64,000 nt of DNA from Leucobacter sp. Psy1 (GTDB lineage Bacteria > Actinomycetota > Actinomycetes > Actinomycetales > Microbacteriaceae), in the NCBI RefSeq assembly GCF_020096995.1, contig NZ_CP083692.1, forward strand, positions 372,001-436,000, in the 5' to 3' direction. Below are positions 25,878-35,347 of this stretch, one piece after another; the first letter of the stretch is position 1; each line of letters starts with the position of its first letter. Position numbers and translations under genes: made by a program. The notes beneath the pieces are model-generated. The model was given only the letters and a program-made list of their open reading frames with translations, made no database searches and was not told the DNA's origin.

Positions 25878-27107
25878 GTGCGCGTCGCGATCGCCAGCCG
25901 CATCTTCGAGCCCGAACCGAGTGCGGCATCGTTCCGCCTCGCCGCGCTCGCCGAGGCGTTCGCGCGGCACGGGCACGATGTCGCGGTGCTCACCGTCCGG
26001 CCGCCTGCGGAGGCGGGGGACGCTCGGAGTTCGACCGGGACGGCCGATCAGGCTGGCGACGATGCGCGGCCCTATCGTGTCCTTCGGTTCCCGGTGCTCC
26101 GAGACCGGTCGGGCTACGTTCGCGGATATCTGCCCTATCTGACCTTCGACGTCCCGCTGTGCCTGCGTATCCTGTTCGGTCCGAAGCGCGATGTGATCAT
26201 CGCTGAACCCCCGCCGACCACCGGCTTCTTCGTGCGCATCGCTGCCGCAGTGCGGCGCACCCCGTACGTCTACTACGCCGCTGACGTCTGGTCAGATGCT
26301 GCGAGCCAGACCGGTGCTCACCGCGCGGTGATCGCGATACTCGGGGTCGTCGAACGGCTGGCCTGGCGAGGAGCGCGTCGCATCATCTCGGTGTCGCCCG
26401 AGGTGACCGACCGCCTGCGCGTGCTCGAGCCCAGAGTCGATCCGGTCACGGTCGGCAACGGGGTAGACGTCGCGAGATTCCAGAAACGCATCGACACGAG
26501 CGGCGACGCACCGCTGCGGGGCGCGCCAGCGGCCGGCTTCGTCTACGCGGGCACCGCGTCGGAGTGGCACGGCGCAGACATTCTGATCGAGGCATACGCG
26601 CGTGCCCGCGGGAGGCTCGCCGGGATCCCCCTCATGTTCATCGGGGGTGGAGCCGAACGGGATCGGCTCGAACACCGCGTCGATGAACTCGGTCTCACGG
26701 AATCGGTGAGCTTCTCGCGAGCACTTCCCGCTGAGGACATCGGGCCGGTGCTCGCCGAGAGCGTCGCCGCAGTCGCGACCCTGCGCCCGGGCGCAGGTTA
26801 CGACTTCGCGTTTCCGACGAAGCTGTGGTCGTCCGCCGCGTGCGGCGCTCCCCTGATCCACGTCGGGCCGGGGCCGGCTGCCGCCTTCGTACGGACCGAG
26901 GTGGATGGAGAACCGCTCGGCGAAGCCGTGCCATACGACCCCGAGGCGGTCGCGGCGGCTCTCGTTCGCGCTGCTGAGCGCTACCGAGCGGAGGGCACCA
27001 GGCCCGAGCGTCGCGACGCCGTCCGTACGTGGGCGGTCGACCACGTGAGCCTGACTTCCGTCGCGGACACCGTCGTCCGCAGCGTCTCGTCGGAGCTTTC
27101 ACGATGA
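25878..27107 (+). CDS. GT4-family glycosyltransferase
   Basis: A 409-residue GT-B enzyme: RIFEPEPSAASFRLAALAEAF near the N-terminus, PYVYYAADVWSDAA, VSPEVTDRL, VGNGVDVARF and, in the C-terminal donor domain, GFVYAGTASEWHGADILIEAY and FIGGGAERDRLE. It uses a nucleotide sugar on the cytoplasmic face. Donor and acceptor cannot be read from sequence. GTG 25878 starts it. It heads the tightly coupled operon 25878-33498 (GT, GT, ABC, GT, GT, GT). Confidence 0.88.
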   Translation: MRVAIASRIFEPEPSAASFRLAALAEAFARHGHDVAVLTVRPPAEAGDARSSTGTADQAGDDARPYRVLRFPVLRDRSGYVRGYLPYLTFDVPLCLRILFGPKRDVIIAEPPPTTGFFVRIAAAVRRTPYVYYAADVWSDAASQTGAHRAVIAILGVVERLAWRGARRIISVSPEVTDRLRVLEPRVDPVTVGNGVDVARFQKRIDTSGDAPLRGAPAAGFVYAGTASEWHGADILIEAYARARGRLAGIPLMFIGGGAERDRLEHRVDELGLTESVSFSRALPAEDIGPVLAESVAAVATLRPGAGYDFAFPTKLWSSAACGAPLIHVGPGPAAAFVRTEVDGEPLGEAVPYDPEAVAAALVRAAERYRAEGTRPERRDAVRTWAVDHVSLTSVADTVVRSVSSELSR

Positions 27108-28270
27108 CGAGGCGCACTCCGAAACAGGTGGCATTCGACATCCTCTCGGTCGCCCGCCTCAAGCGGGCGGGTGTCCCGTTCCCTCCGGTCGCCGACCCGG
27201 AGCCCGGGCAGCGGACCCTCCTCGTCGGTCCGACGAATAGCGCGGGCCAGGGCAACGCCTGGGCTCGAGCTGCCGAGCGTGAGAACCCGCCGCTCGTCGC
27301 GACGAGCATGGCGTTCACCCGCGATCAGCGATTCGCGTTCGCCGTCGATCTCGCCGTGCCGTCTGCCTACGGCGCCCACAGCCGCGCCTGGCAGCGTCGC
27401 CAGTGGAGCGCAGTCTCCCGCTTCGAAGCCGTCCTGCTCGAGTCTGGGAAGCCGCTGTTCGCCGGATACCGCGGAACGGGGCCGCTCGCCGAGATCGCGG
27501 AGTTGCGACGCGCGGGGGTACGCACGGCACTGGTCTTCCACGGCAGCGACATCCGGGACCCGGACGCGCACCTCGGAGCGGAGCCGGACTCGCACTTCGC
27601 GGCAGATCCGGTGCTCGCTGATGCGCTCCGCGGGACCACTCGACGCAACCGCGAACTCATCGCATCTGCGGGGTGCGAGGTCTTCGTCTCGACCCCCGAC
27701 TTGCTGTTCGACGTGCCGGAGGCCAGGTGGCTGCCCGTCGTGATCGACGTGGAGCGGTGGGCGGCCCCTGAACCGCCGCTCGCGCACGGCGGCGTGCCGC
27801 GCGTCGTGCATGTTCCATCGAGCTCGAGCATCAAGGGGAGCGAGTTGATCACTCCGGTGCTGGAGCGCCTCGCGAAGGAGCGGATGATCGAGTACGTCCC
27901 GGTCGCCGGGGTCCCGCACTCCGAGATGCCCATGCTGTACGGTCAGGCGGATATCGTGATCGACCAGATGCGCGCGGGAATCTACGGGGTCGCGGCCTGC
28001 GAGGCGCTCGCCGCTGGAAGGATCGTGGTGTCGCACGTCGCGAAGCGCGTGAGAGACCTGACCGCTCGGCTGACCGGAGATGATCTGCCGATCGTTCAGG
28101 CCGACGCGGCTACGCTCGAGGGTGTGCTGAGGGAGATCGTCGAACGACCGGAGCCGTTCCTGGCGCGAGCTCGGGGCGGCCCCGCATTCTCGGCGGCCCA
28201 CCACGACGGGCGAAGGAGCGGACGAGTCATTGCCGACTGGCTGGAATCACTGAGTGAGGAGCGGCGATGA
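27104..28270 (+). CDS. GT-B type glycosyltransferase
   Basis: A 388-residue protein overlapping the previous gene by ATGA, which sets the start. It contains TLLVGPTNSAGQGNAWARAAE, ALVFHGSDIRDPDAHLG, VHVPSSSSIKGSELITPVLERL and MLYGQADIVIDQMRAGIYGVAACEALAAG. The last block is the acidic acceptor/donor site region seen in GT4-like enzymes. It is less typical than its neighbours, so the exact GT family is not assigned. It is probably one step in the same repeat-unit assembly. Confidence 0.78.
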   Translation: MTRRTPKQVAFDILSVARLKRAGVPFPPVADPEPGQRTLLVGPTNSAGQGNAWARAAERENPPLVATSMAFTRDQRFAFAVDLAVPSAYGAHSRAWQRRQWSAVSRFEAVLLESGKPLFAGYRGTGPLAEIAELRRAGVRTALVFHGSDIRDPDAHLGAEPDSHFAADPVLADALRGTTRRNRELIASAGCEVFVSTPDLLFDVPEARWLPVVIDVERWAAPEPPLAHGGVPRVVHVPSSSSIKGSELITPVLERLAKERMIEYVPVAGVPHSEMPMLYGQADIVIDQMRAGIYGVAACEALAAGRIVVSHVAKRVRDLTARLTGDDLPIVQADAATLEGVLREIVERPEPFLARARGGPAFSAAHHDGRRSGRVIADWLESLSEERR

Positions 28271-30048
28271 AGGGACTGTGGCGGACGCTCGTCGATCTAT
28301 TCGACGTGCTGCCGAAGGGAGCCAAACCCTTCTACATCTGGTACTCGATCGTCACGGGAGCGCTGGCGATCCTCGACACGGTCGCGCTGGCCTTGATCGT
28401 CGCCGTGGTGACGCCGCTCGCCAGTGGTGAGCCGATCTCGCTGCCCGTGATCGGCGAGGTCGGAGGCACCGCTCCGGTGTGGATCGTGGTGCTCATCTGC
28501 GGGCTCTTCCTGCTGAAGGGTGCGCTCGCAATCACGCTCCACTGGTTCGCGACCCGGCGCTTCGCCCGCTACGAACTCGAGGTCGGCGACGCGCTCTTCC
28601 GGGCTTACACGCACTCCAGCTGGGAGAAGCGCTCGCGTCTCAGCACCGCCGAGGTAACGCGCATCGTCGACAGCTCGATGGCCAACACCAACCTCGGTTT
28701 CATCCTGCCGCTCTCGCAGGTGCCGGGCAACGCGCTGACGTTCGTCTCCGTGCTTGCGGTGCTGGTCGTCGCCCAGCCCGCGACGGCTGCGGTGGCGCTC
28801 GTCTACCTCTCTTCGTTCTCGGCCATCATGCTGTTCGTGATCGCCAGACGAGCGAGGCGCGCCGGCAACGACAACCGCGGATACGCGTACCGCGTTGCGA
28901 CGATCATGACGGAGATGGTCGATGCCCTGAAGGAGGTGGTGCTCCGCGGCAAGCTCGACGAGATCGGGCGGGTGGTCTCGCGCAATCGCGCGGTCGCCAC
29001 ACGCGCGCGAGCGAACATCTCCTTCCTCGGCATCGTTCCGAAGTACGCGTTCGAGAGCGCCCTGATTGGCGGCTTCCTGATCATCGGCGGTAGCGCCTAC
29101 CTCATCGGCGGCATCGCCGAGGCGATGACCGCGGTCGCGCTCTTCGCGGCGACCGGGTTCCGCATGATCCCTGCCATGACCACGGTGCAGTCCTCGTTCA
29201 CCACCGCCGGAGCGAACGAGGTCTACGCCCGTGACGTGATCCGTCAGCTCACCGAAGCGCGTAGCGACGACTCGGTAGCCGCGGCGCAGGCAGCGGATCG
29301 CGGGACGCTGCCGGATCGCCCGAAGGTGCTGGAGCTCCGCGACGTCCACTTCAGATACCCGGGCGGTGAGCGCGACGTGCTCGAGGGGCTCTCGCTGTCG
29401 ATCCCGTTCGGTTCGAGCCTGGCCGTCGTCGGCCCGTCGGGTGCTGGGAAGTCGACGCTGATCGACATTCTGCTCGGTCTCAGCGTCCCCACCGCCGGCG
29501 CGCTCGCGATCGACGGACAAGATCTCACCGACGTGCTTCGGCAGTGGCGGGCCAGTGTCGGCTACGTGCCGCAGCGCGTGGCGCTGTTCGACGCCTCCAT
29601 CGCGCAGAACGTCGCGCTCACCTGGGAGCAGGACTACGACGCCGAGCGCGTGCGCGATGCGCTCGAGCGCGCGCACCTCGGCGAACTGGCATCGCGCGGC
29701 GAGGGGATCGAAGCGCACATCGGCGAGCGCGGCGCCTCCATCTCCGGTGGGCAGCAGCAGCGCATGGGCATCGCGCGAGCGCTCTACTCCGATCCGCTGG
29801 TCATGGTCATGGACGAGGCGACGAGCTCGCTCGACACGGCCACGGAGAACCGCGTCACCGAGTCCATGCAGGAGCTGCGGGGCGAGGTCACCTTCATCAC
29901 GGTTGCGCACCGCCTCGCGACCGTGCGCAACTACGACCAGATCTGCTACCTCGACGGCGGACGTATTCAGGGACAGGGGACCTTCCAGGAGGTCGTCGCC
30001 CAGGTGCCGGCGTTCAAGGTGCAGGCGGAATTGGCGGGACTCATATGA
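28267..30048 (+). CDS. ABC transporter, fused permease-ATPase (PglK/MsbA-like flippase)
   Basis: A 593-residue half-transporter. Residues 1-330 form about six membrane helices; the ATPase has Walker A GPSGAGKST (about 390-398), signature SISGGQQQRMGIARAL (about 490) and Walker B MVMDEATSSLDT (about 513) with H-loop VAHRL. It would act as a homodimer. Sitting between glycosyltransferase genes with 4-bp overlaps on both sides, it most likely flips a lipid-linked oligosaccharide (as PglK does) rather than exporting a drug. The window thus holds two different ABC systems for surface glycans. Confidence 0.9.
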   Translation: MKGLWRTLVDLFDVLPKGAKPFYIWYSIVTGALAILDTVALALIVAVVTPLASGEPISLPVIGEVGGTAPVWIVVLICGLFLLKGALAITLHWFATRRFARYELEVGDALFRAYTHSSWEKRSRLSTAEVTRIVDSSMANTNLGFILPLSQVPGNALTFVSVLAVLVVAQPATAAVALVYLSSFSAIMLFVIARRARRAGNDNRGYAYRVATIMTEMVDALKEVVLRGKLDEIGRVVSRNRAVATRARANISFLGIVPKYAFESALIGGFLIIGGSAYLIGGIAEAMTAVALFAATGFRMIPAMTTVQSSFTTAGANEVYARDVIRQLTEARSDDSVAAAQAADRGTLPDRPKVLELRDVHFRYPGGERDVLEGLSLSIPFGSSLAVVGPSGAGKSTLIDILLGLSVPTAGALAIDGQDLTDVLRQWRASVGYVPQRVALFDASIAQNVALTWEQDYDAERVRDALERAHLGELASRGEGIEAHIGERGASISGGQQQRMGIARALYSDPLVMVMDEATSSLDTATENRVTESMQELRGEVTFITVAHRLATVRNYDQICYLDGGRIQGQGTFQEVVAQVPAFKVQAELAGLI

Positions 30049-31217
30049 CGCAGCAACCGATGCGCAGCGATGCGCGGCCGAGACTGCTGATTCTGTCGTT
30101 CTCACGCATCTCGACCGATGCGCGGCTGCTCAAGCAGATCGCGCTCTTCGCGCCTGAGTACGCGGTCACGACCTGCGGGTACGGACCGCGGCCCGAGGGC
30201 GTCGTCGATCACATCGAAGTGAGTCCGGACGAGCCGCGCGCCGTCGTCCTGGCCCGCGCCGCATGCATCCGGCTGCGCCTGTTCGGTGTCGCCTACGCCG
30301 TCACTCCGGCGGTGCGACAGGCGAAGCGTGGGCTGCGCGGTCGTGACTTCGATGCGGTGCTCGCGAACGACCTCGACACCGTCGGCCTCGCGCTCACGGT
30401 GGTGCCTGGAGACCGGATCCACCTCGACCTCCACGAGTACTGGCCGGGCCGTGAGGATCAGAACCCGGCGTGGGTGCGCATCCGTCTGCCCTACTATCTT
30501 TGGCAGCTCCGTCGACGGGCCGTTCGTGCGCGCTCGGCAACCACTGTGAGCTCTACCATCGCCCGTCGGTACGCTGAGGAATTCGGCATCGACGCCGGGG
30601 TCGTTACGAACGCCAGTCCGCTGCGCGCGTTCGAGCCGCACCCCACGGCCGATCCGCCACGCATCGTGCACTCCGGAGCGAGCCTCGTGAGTCGACGAGT
30701 CGAGAACATTATGCGCGGCGTCGCCTCGGCGCAGAACGGTGCGACGCTCGACCTCTACCTCGTCGGGGCGGGGACACCATACTATGAGAGTCTGCAGCGG
30801 CTCGCCGATGAGCTCGGCGACCGGGTGCGGTTGCTACCACCGGTGGCGCACGACGAACTGCTCGCAACGCTGAACCAGTACGACATCGGCATCCACGTGC
30901 TCCCGCCGACGAATACAAACAATGCGCTGGCGCTGCCGAACAAGTTCTTCGACTACGTTCAGGCGCGACTCGCGATGCTCATCGGGCCGACCGCCTCCAT
31001 GGCCGACCTGCTCGCCGAACACGATCTCGGGGTCGTCAGCGAGGGGTTCGAGCCCGAGCAGATCGCGAGGGCGGTCGAGGCCCTGGACCCCGCGAGCGCC
31101 GATCGATATCGCGCGAACGCGCACGCGGCGGCGGATGCCCTCTCCTCCGAGCAGCAGAACGTCGGCTGGGCGCGGGCGATCGCACGGATCGCGCCGCCCG
31201 CGAAGGGCACGCCGTGA
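30045..31217 (+). CDS. Glycosyltransferase, GT4-like
   Basis: A 390-residue GT-B protein starting at the ATG that overlaps the ABC gene's TGA. Visible blocks are LLILSFSRISTDARLLKQI, DAVLANDLDTVGLAL, LDLHEYWPGR, RIVHSGASLVSRRVENIMRG, LYLVGAGTPYYESLQRLA and NALALPNKFFDYVQARLAMLIG. The in-frame sequence left of 30045 belongs to the ABC gene read in another frame and is not coding. Sugar specificity is unknown. Confidence 0.85.
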   Translation: MTQQPMRSDARPRLLILSFSRISTDARLLKQIALFAPEYAVTTCGYGPRPEGVVDHIEVSPDEPRAVVLARAACIRLRLFGVAYAVTPAVRQAKRGLRGRDFDAVLANDLDTVGLALTVVPGDRIHLDLHEYWPGREDQNPAWVRIRLPYYLWQLRRRAVRARSATTVSSTIARRYAEEFGIDAGVVTNASPLRAFEPHPTADPPRIVHSGASLVSRRVENIMRGVASAQNGATLDLYLVGAGTPYYESLQRLADELGDRVRLLPPVAHDELLATLNQYDIGIHVLPPTNTNNALALPNKFFDYVQARLAMLIGPTASMADLLAEHDLGVVSEGFEPEQIARAVEALDPASADRYRANAHAAADALSSEQQNVGWARAIARIAPPAKGTP

Positions 31218-32383
31218 CCGGTCGGCCCACGATGATCTTCCACGCCGCCTATCGCCTGGATCCTCAGGCGAAGAGTGCGAGCGGTATCAGGCCGCAGCGC
31301 ATGCTGCGGGCCTTCACCGACCTGGGGTACGAGGTGCTCGAGGTGAGCGGCACCCACGCCGAACGCCGGGATCGGATCCGCGACCTCACCGAGCGGATCG
31401 CCGAGGGGTTGAGAGTCGACTTCGTCTACTCCGAGGCTTCGACGCAGCCGACCGGCCTCGGCGAACCGGTGACCCGCGCGACCAGTCTGCGGCGCGACCT
31501 CTCGTTCCTCATCGGGTGTCAGCGTGCTGGCATCCCGGTCGGTGTCTTCTACCGCGACATCTATTGGCGCTTTCCGATCTACGCGCAGCTCATCGGTCGG
31601 TTCCGTGCCGCGATCATGCGGCAGTTCTACCGCGCCGATCTGCGCCGGTACCGGCGCGGTGGCCTCACGGTCTTCCTGCCATCGGAACGGATGGGGGAGT
31701 GGGTGCCCATCGTTCCGGCTGACCGCTTCGTTCCGCTGCCGCCCGGCGCGGAAATTCGCGATGCCAAACCGTCGACCCCGACGGCGACGGATGCCGGTGC
31801 GGCGCCGGACGACGCCGCACCGCTCGAGGTGCTGTACGTCGGCGGGCTCGGCAAGAACTACCAGCTGCACGAGACCGCGCGCGCGTTCACCCGCGTCGAG
31901 CACGCGCGTCTCACGATCTGCACGCGCGAGGCCGACTGGGCTGCGGCCGCCGCGGAGTATGGGGAGTTCGTGGGGGATCGGGTGCGTGTGGTGCATCGCA
32001 GTGGTGAGGAGCTGCGTGAGTTGTATGCGGCTGCGGATGTGTGCGTGTTGGCGGTGAAGCCGATCGTGTATTGGGATTTCGCGTCGCCGATGAAGTTGTA
32101 CGAGTACCTGGGGTACGGCAAGCCGGTGCTGGCGAGCGAGGGGACGCTTGCGGGGCGTGTGGTGGAGTCCGAGGGGATCGGGTGGACGGTGCCGTATCGC
32201 GAGGATGCGTTGCGTGCGGTGCTGGAGCGGTTGTCTGCGGATCGTGGCGAGGTGGAGCGGTGCGCGGTGCGTGCGCGTGAGGTGCGTGCTGAGCATTCGT
32301 GGGAGGCGCGTGCGCGTCAGGCTGCGGTCGCGCTCACCGGAAGCGATCCTCTCGCGACATCGGGGGAACGAGAGGCATCATGA
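31214..32383 (+). CDS. Glycosyltransferase, first of two tandem paralogs
   Basis: A 389-residue GT-B protein with GTG start overlapping the previous TGA (GTGA). The N-terminal half (MIFHAAYRLDPQAKSASGIRPQRMLRAFTDLGYEV... VFYRDIYWRFPIY) is similar in layout to the next gene but clearly diverged at sequence level. The C-terminal part from about residue 246 (YGEFVGDRVRVVHRSGEELRELYAAADVCVL) is virtually identical to it because both genes share a 391-bp block. The C-terminal part is the probable nucleotide-sugar-binding half, so both enzymes should use the same donor. Confidence 0.88.
   Translation: MTGRPTMIFHAAYRLDPQAKSASGIRPQRMLRAFTDLGYEVLEVSGTHAERRDRIRDLTERIAEGLRVDFVYSEASTQPTGLGEPVTRATSLRRDLSFLIGCQRAGIPVGVFYRDIYWRFPIYAQLIGRFRAAIMRQFYRADLRRYRRGGLTVFLPSERMGEWVPIVPADRFVPLPPGAEIRDAKPSTPTATDAGAAPDDAAPLEVLYVGGLGKNYQLHETARAFTRVEHARLTICTREADWAAAAAEYGEFVGDRVRVVHRSGEELRELYAAADVCVLAVKPIVYWDFASPMKLYEYLGYGKPVLASEGTLAGRVVESEGIGWTVPYREDALRAVLERLSADRGEVERCAVRAREVRAEHSWEARARQAAVALTGSDPLATSGEREAS
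31950..32340. repeat. 391-bp direct repeat, copy 1 (3' cassette of a glycosyltransferase gene)
   Basis: This segment matches 33086-33476 at an offset of 1136 bp with two differences by eye (one G/A near 32140 and one T/C near 32322). Codon choice inside it differs from both flanks, with many TGT, TTG, CGT and GCG codons. Confidence 0.95.
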
Positions 32384-33498
32384 GCCCGCAACCCGAGATG
32401 ATCTTCCATGCGCCGTACCGTTTGAATCCCGAGGCGACGTCGGCGAGCGGGCTACGTCCCGTCCGCATGCTGCGCGCGTTCACCGAGCTCGGGTACCGAG
32501 TCCATCAGGTCGTCGGCACGAGCAGTGAGCGCGCACGAGAGATCAGACGCATCAGGGGCGCGATCGCCCGCGGAGAGATCCGACCCGAATTCGTCTACTC
32601 CGAATCCTCGACGATGCCGGCGTTCATGACGGACCCCGATCATCTGCCGCGCCACCCGTTCGTCGATGCCGCGTTCTTCCGATTCTGCGAACGCCGCGGG
32701 ATCCGCGTGGGGCTCTTCTACCGCGACATCTACTGGCGGTTCCCGATCTACCGTGAATCGGTGCGCGCGCCGATCGCCCAGGCGATGCGACTGCTCTACC
32801 GGTTCGAGCTCGCAGCCTATCGGGTCGCCGGCCTGCGGCTCTTCCTCCCCTCGCTCGAGATGGGACGATGGATCCCGATTCTGCCGCGCACCCGGATGCG
32901 GGCGCTGCCGCCCGGCGGAGAGATCCGCGACGCCGCGACGACCGCGACGGCGGACCGGCTCCGGCTGCTCTACGTCGGCGGGCTCGGCAGCAATTACCAA
33001 CTCCACGAGACCGTCCGCGCCGTGTCCGAGGTTCCAGACGTCGAGCTCACGATCTGCACCCGCCCTGCAGAGTGGGAGCAGCGCTCCGCGGAGTATGGGG
33101 AGTTCGTGGGGGATCGGGTGCGTGTGGTGCATCGCAGTGGTGAGGAGCTGCGTGAGTTGTATGCGGCTGCGGATGTGTGCGTGTTGGCGGTGAAGCCGAT
33201 CGTGTATTGGGATTTCGCGTCGCCGATGAAGTTGTACGAGTACCTGGGGTACGGCAAGCCGGTGCTGGCGAGCGAAGGGACGCTTGCGGGGCGTGTGGTG
33301 GAGTCCGAGGGGATCGGGTGGACGGTGCCGTATCGCGAGGATGCGTTGCGTGCGGTGCTGGAGCGGTTGTCTGCGGATCGTGGCGAGGTGGAGCGGTGCG
33401 CGGTGCGTGCGCGTGAGGTGCGTGCTGAGCATTCGTGGGAGGCGCGTGCGCGTCAGGCCGCGGTCGCGCTCACCGGGAGTGATGCGAGCGATCGCTGA
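32380..33498 (+). CDS. Glycosyltransferase, second of two tandem paralogs
   Basis: A 372-residue protein starting at the ATG overlapping the previous stop. N-terminal blocks (EMIFHAPYRLNPEATSASG, GLFYRDIYWRFPIYRESV, LLYVGGLGSNYQLHETVRAV) parallel the first paralog. Residues from about 236 to 365 are almost identical to it at protein and DNA level. It is the last gene of the 25878-33498 operon. A different acceptor-binding half with a common donor half suggests two successive transfers of one sugar. Confidence 0.88.
   Translation: MSPQPEMIFHAPYRLNPEATSASGLRPVRMLRAFTELGYRVHQVVGTSSERAREIRRIRGAIARGEIRPEFVYSESSTMPAFMTDPDHLPRHPFVDAAFFRFCERRGIRVGLFYRDIYWRFPIYRESVRAPIAQAMRLLYRFELAAYRVAGLRLFLPSLEMGRWIPILPRTRMRALPPGGEIRDAATTATADRLRLLYVGGLGSNYQLHETVRAVSEVPDVELTICTRPAEWEQRSAEYGEFVGDRVRVVHRSGEELRELYAAADVCVLAVKPIVYWDFASPMKLYEYLGYGKPVLASEGTLAGRVVESEGIGWTVPYREDALRAVLERLSADRGEVERCAVRAREVRAEHSWEARARQAAVALTGSDASDR
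33086..33476. repeat. 391-bp direct repeat, copy 2
   Basis: The second copy of the block at 31950-32340. The boundaries are sharp: homology starts at CCGCGGAG and ends at CTCACCGG in both copies, a pattern expected from recombination or gene conversion. Confidence 0.95.
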
Positions 33499-33559
33499 TC
33501 GATGCGACGGGTGTTCCCGTAGTATGGGGTGAGTCGTCGTCTCTGAAGGGGGTTCGCCA

Positions 33560-35299
33560 ATGGCGCGAATGGATCGCCGAGTGGGCGTCAGCGCCGCCCT
33601 CCTGACCGGGGTGCTCGTCTTCGGCCTCGCTGCCCCATCGTGGGGCATTCCTCTGCGCCCGGCGGTCGAGCAGACCCCGGCCGACGCCGAGACCGACCCG
33701 ACGGCTCCGCCCGAGTCGGGTGACGCGGACGCCCCCACGCCAGAGCCGACCGAAGATCCGTCCACCGATGCTGGCGGTACCGCCGACGGCACCGAGGCGG
33801 ATGTGGACGCGGACGCGTCGACAGAGGGCCCCGAGGCGAATGCGGACGCCACGGCGGAGGAAGAGCCGGAGCCGACCGAGGAGCCCGCTCCCACCGAGGA
33901 GCCCGAGCCCACGGACGAGGCTGACGCAGAGCTCCCCGAGCTGCTCGCGAGCCCGCTCTCGGTCACGCTCCGGGGTGAGATGGCGGCGCTCGGCTCGCTC
34001 GCGGATCAGCGCAACGGTCGTCTTGCCGGGGCTGATCGCTATGCGACCGCCGTTGCCGTATCGAAGCACGCGTATAGTCGTGCCGATACCGTGATCGTCG
34101 CGACGGGCCTCGACTTCCCGGATTCGCTGAGCGCCGCGCCGCTCGCGGCCAAGCTGCGTGCTCCGCTTCTGCTGACGCAGCCCGGGGGCCTGCCCGCGGC
34201 CACGCGATCCGAGATCCAGCGGCTGAAGCCGAAGACCATCATCATCATCGGTGGCACGGGTGCCGTGAGCAGCGCCGTGCAGCGCTCCCTCAATGGTCTC
34301 GCCGGCAAAGTTGAGCGCATCAGCGGCAAGGACCGGTACGCCACTTCAGTGGCGGTATCCAAGCGCGGGTGGACGAAGACGGCACCGAGCGCCTTTATCG
34401 CGACCGGCCGCGACTACGCCGACGCGCTGGCAGCCGGTGCGGCAGCCGGCCGTCTCGGTGTTCCCGTCATCCTGGTGCCCGGGAACGCGTCAACGGCTCC
34501 GGCGGTTCTGCGCAGCGAGATCACCCGGTTGAAGCCGAGCCGGATCTACATCGCGGGCGGCACGGGGGTCATCACTTCCGCGATGCAGAAGTCGATCGCA
34601 AACGGCAGAGCGGTGACTCGCTACGCCGGTGCCGACCGGTACGAGACCTCTGCCCGCATTTCCGACGGCATCTTCTCGGGTGCTTCACGAGGCACCTACC
34701 TCGCCTATGGGCTCGGGTTCGCCGATGCACTCACCGGTGCCGCAGCCGCGGGAGTCGAAGGGTCCCCGTTGCTGCTCGCGCGTGACACCTGCATCCCGAC
34801 TCCGGTGTATGCGGCGAGCGACCGTCGCAACCCGAATCGCACCTTCCTGCTCGGCGGCACCGGTGTACTGACGAACGGTGTCCGCAACGGCAACGAGTGC
34901 ATGCGCAAGCCCTCGGGGATCAGCAACGCCAGCTGGTCGGGCACGCAGAAGCTCTACGCGCGCATCAACCAGGAGCGCTATTCGGCCGGACTCGCCGCTG
35001 CGCGCTTGGCTGACGGACCGCGCGGCACACCCGCCTACTCGTGGGCGAACCGGAAGACCGTCGCGTTCAACAACAGCTTGAAGTCGCAGCAGCCGTGGGT
35101 CCGGTACGAGGGCACCGGACGCAGCAGCACGAAGAACGATCGTGTCGCCGGTGCATACAGCCACTTCACGAAGGACGCGAAGGCCAAGAAGTGGATCCTG
35201 CGCAAGACGAACGGATCGCGCACCTTCGTCAGCATCGGGTTCGCGTCGGCAAACCCCTATAGCTACGCCACGATCTACGTCGGCACCGGTCTCAAGTAA
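33560..35299 (+). CDS. Secreted protein with three cell-wall-binding repeat 2 units and CAP-like C-terminus
   Basis: A 579-residue exported protein. A signal peptide (about 1-29) is followed by a Pro/Glu/Asp-rich linker (about 35-130). Three CWB2 repeats start near residues 154 (RLAGADRYATAVAVSK), 253 (RISGKDRYATSVAVSK) and 354 (RYAGADRYETSARISD), each with a downstream IGGTGAV-like phrase. The last 125 residues (KLYARINQERYSAGL... FVSIGFASANPYSYATIYVGTG) resemble a CAP/SCP domain without an obvious full catalytic set. CWB2 repeats bind anionic wall polymers in other Gram-positives. The start is ATG 33560, seven bases after AAGGGGG. It is monocistronic and convergent with the metallopeptidase gene. 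Confidence 0.88.
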   Translation: MARMDRRVGVSAALLTGVLVFGLAAPSWGIPLRPAVEQTPADAETDPTAPPESGDADAPTPEPTEDPSTDAGGTADGTEADVDADASTEGPEANADATAEEEPEPTEEPAPTEEPEPTDEADAELPELLASPLSVTLRGEMAALGSLADQRNGRLAGADRYATAVAVSKHAYSRADTVIVATGLDFPDSLSAAPLAAKLRAPLLLTQPGGLPAATRSEIQRLKPKTIIIIGGTGAVSSAVQRSLNGLAGKVERISGKDRYATSVAVSKRGWTKTAPSAFIATGRDYADALAAGAAAGRLGVPVILVPGNASTAPAVLRSEITRLKPSRIYIAGGTGVITSAMQKSIANGRAVTRYAGADRYETSARISDGIFSGASRGTYLAYGLGFADALTGAAAAGVEGSPLLLARDTCIPTPVYAASDRRNPNRTFLLGGTGVLTNGVRNGNECMRKPSGISNASWSGTQKLYARINQERYSAGLAAARLADGPRGTPAYSWANRKTVAFNNSLKSQQPWVRYEGTGRSSTKNDRVAGAYSHFTKDAKAKKWILRKTNGSRTFVSIGFASANPYSYATIYVGTGLK

Positions 35300-35310
35300 C
35301 TTCAACCGGC

Positions 35311-35341
35311 AGCCCGGGCTCGCTGTGCGCGAACCCGGGCT
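35311..35341. terminator. Bidirectional hairpin between convergent genes
   Basis: AGCCCGGG (35311-35318) and CCCGGGCT (35334-35341) pair, with inner TCGC/GCGA extending the stem around a short loop. It fills the 48-bp gap between two convergent genes. No T run is present. Confidence 0.6.
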
Positions 35342-35347
35342 CGTGCG

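Noticed and set aside
28297-30105. 602-codon minus-strand open frame over the ABC transporter gene
   Set aside because: Its antisense partner has all ABC motifs; this frame reads as low-complexity charged sequence.
31950-33476. Insertion sequence or transposon ends
   Set aside because: The repeat lies wholly inside coding sequence in frame, with no terminal inverted repeats and no transposase.
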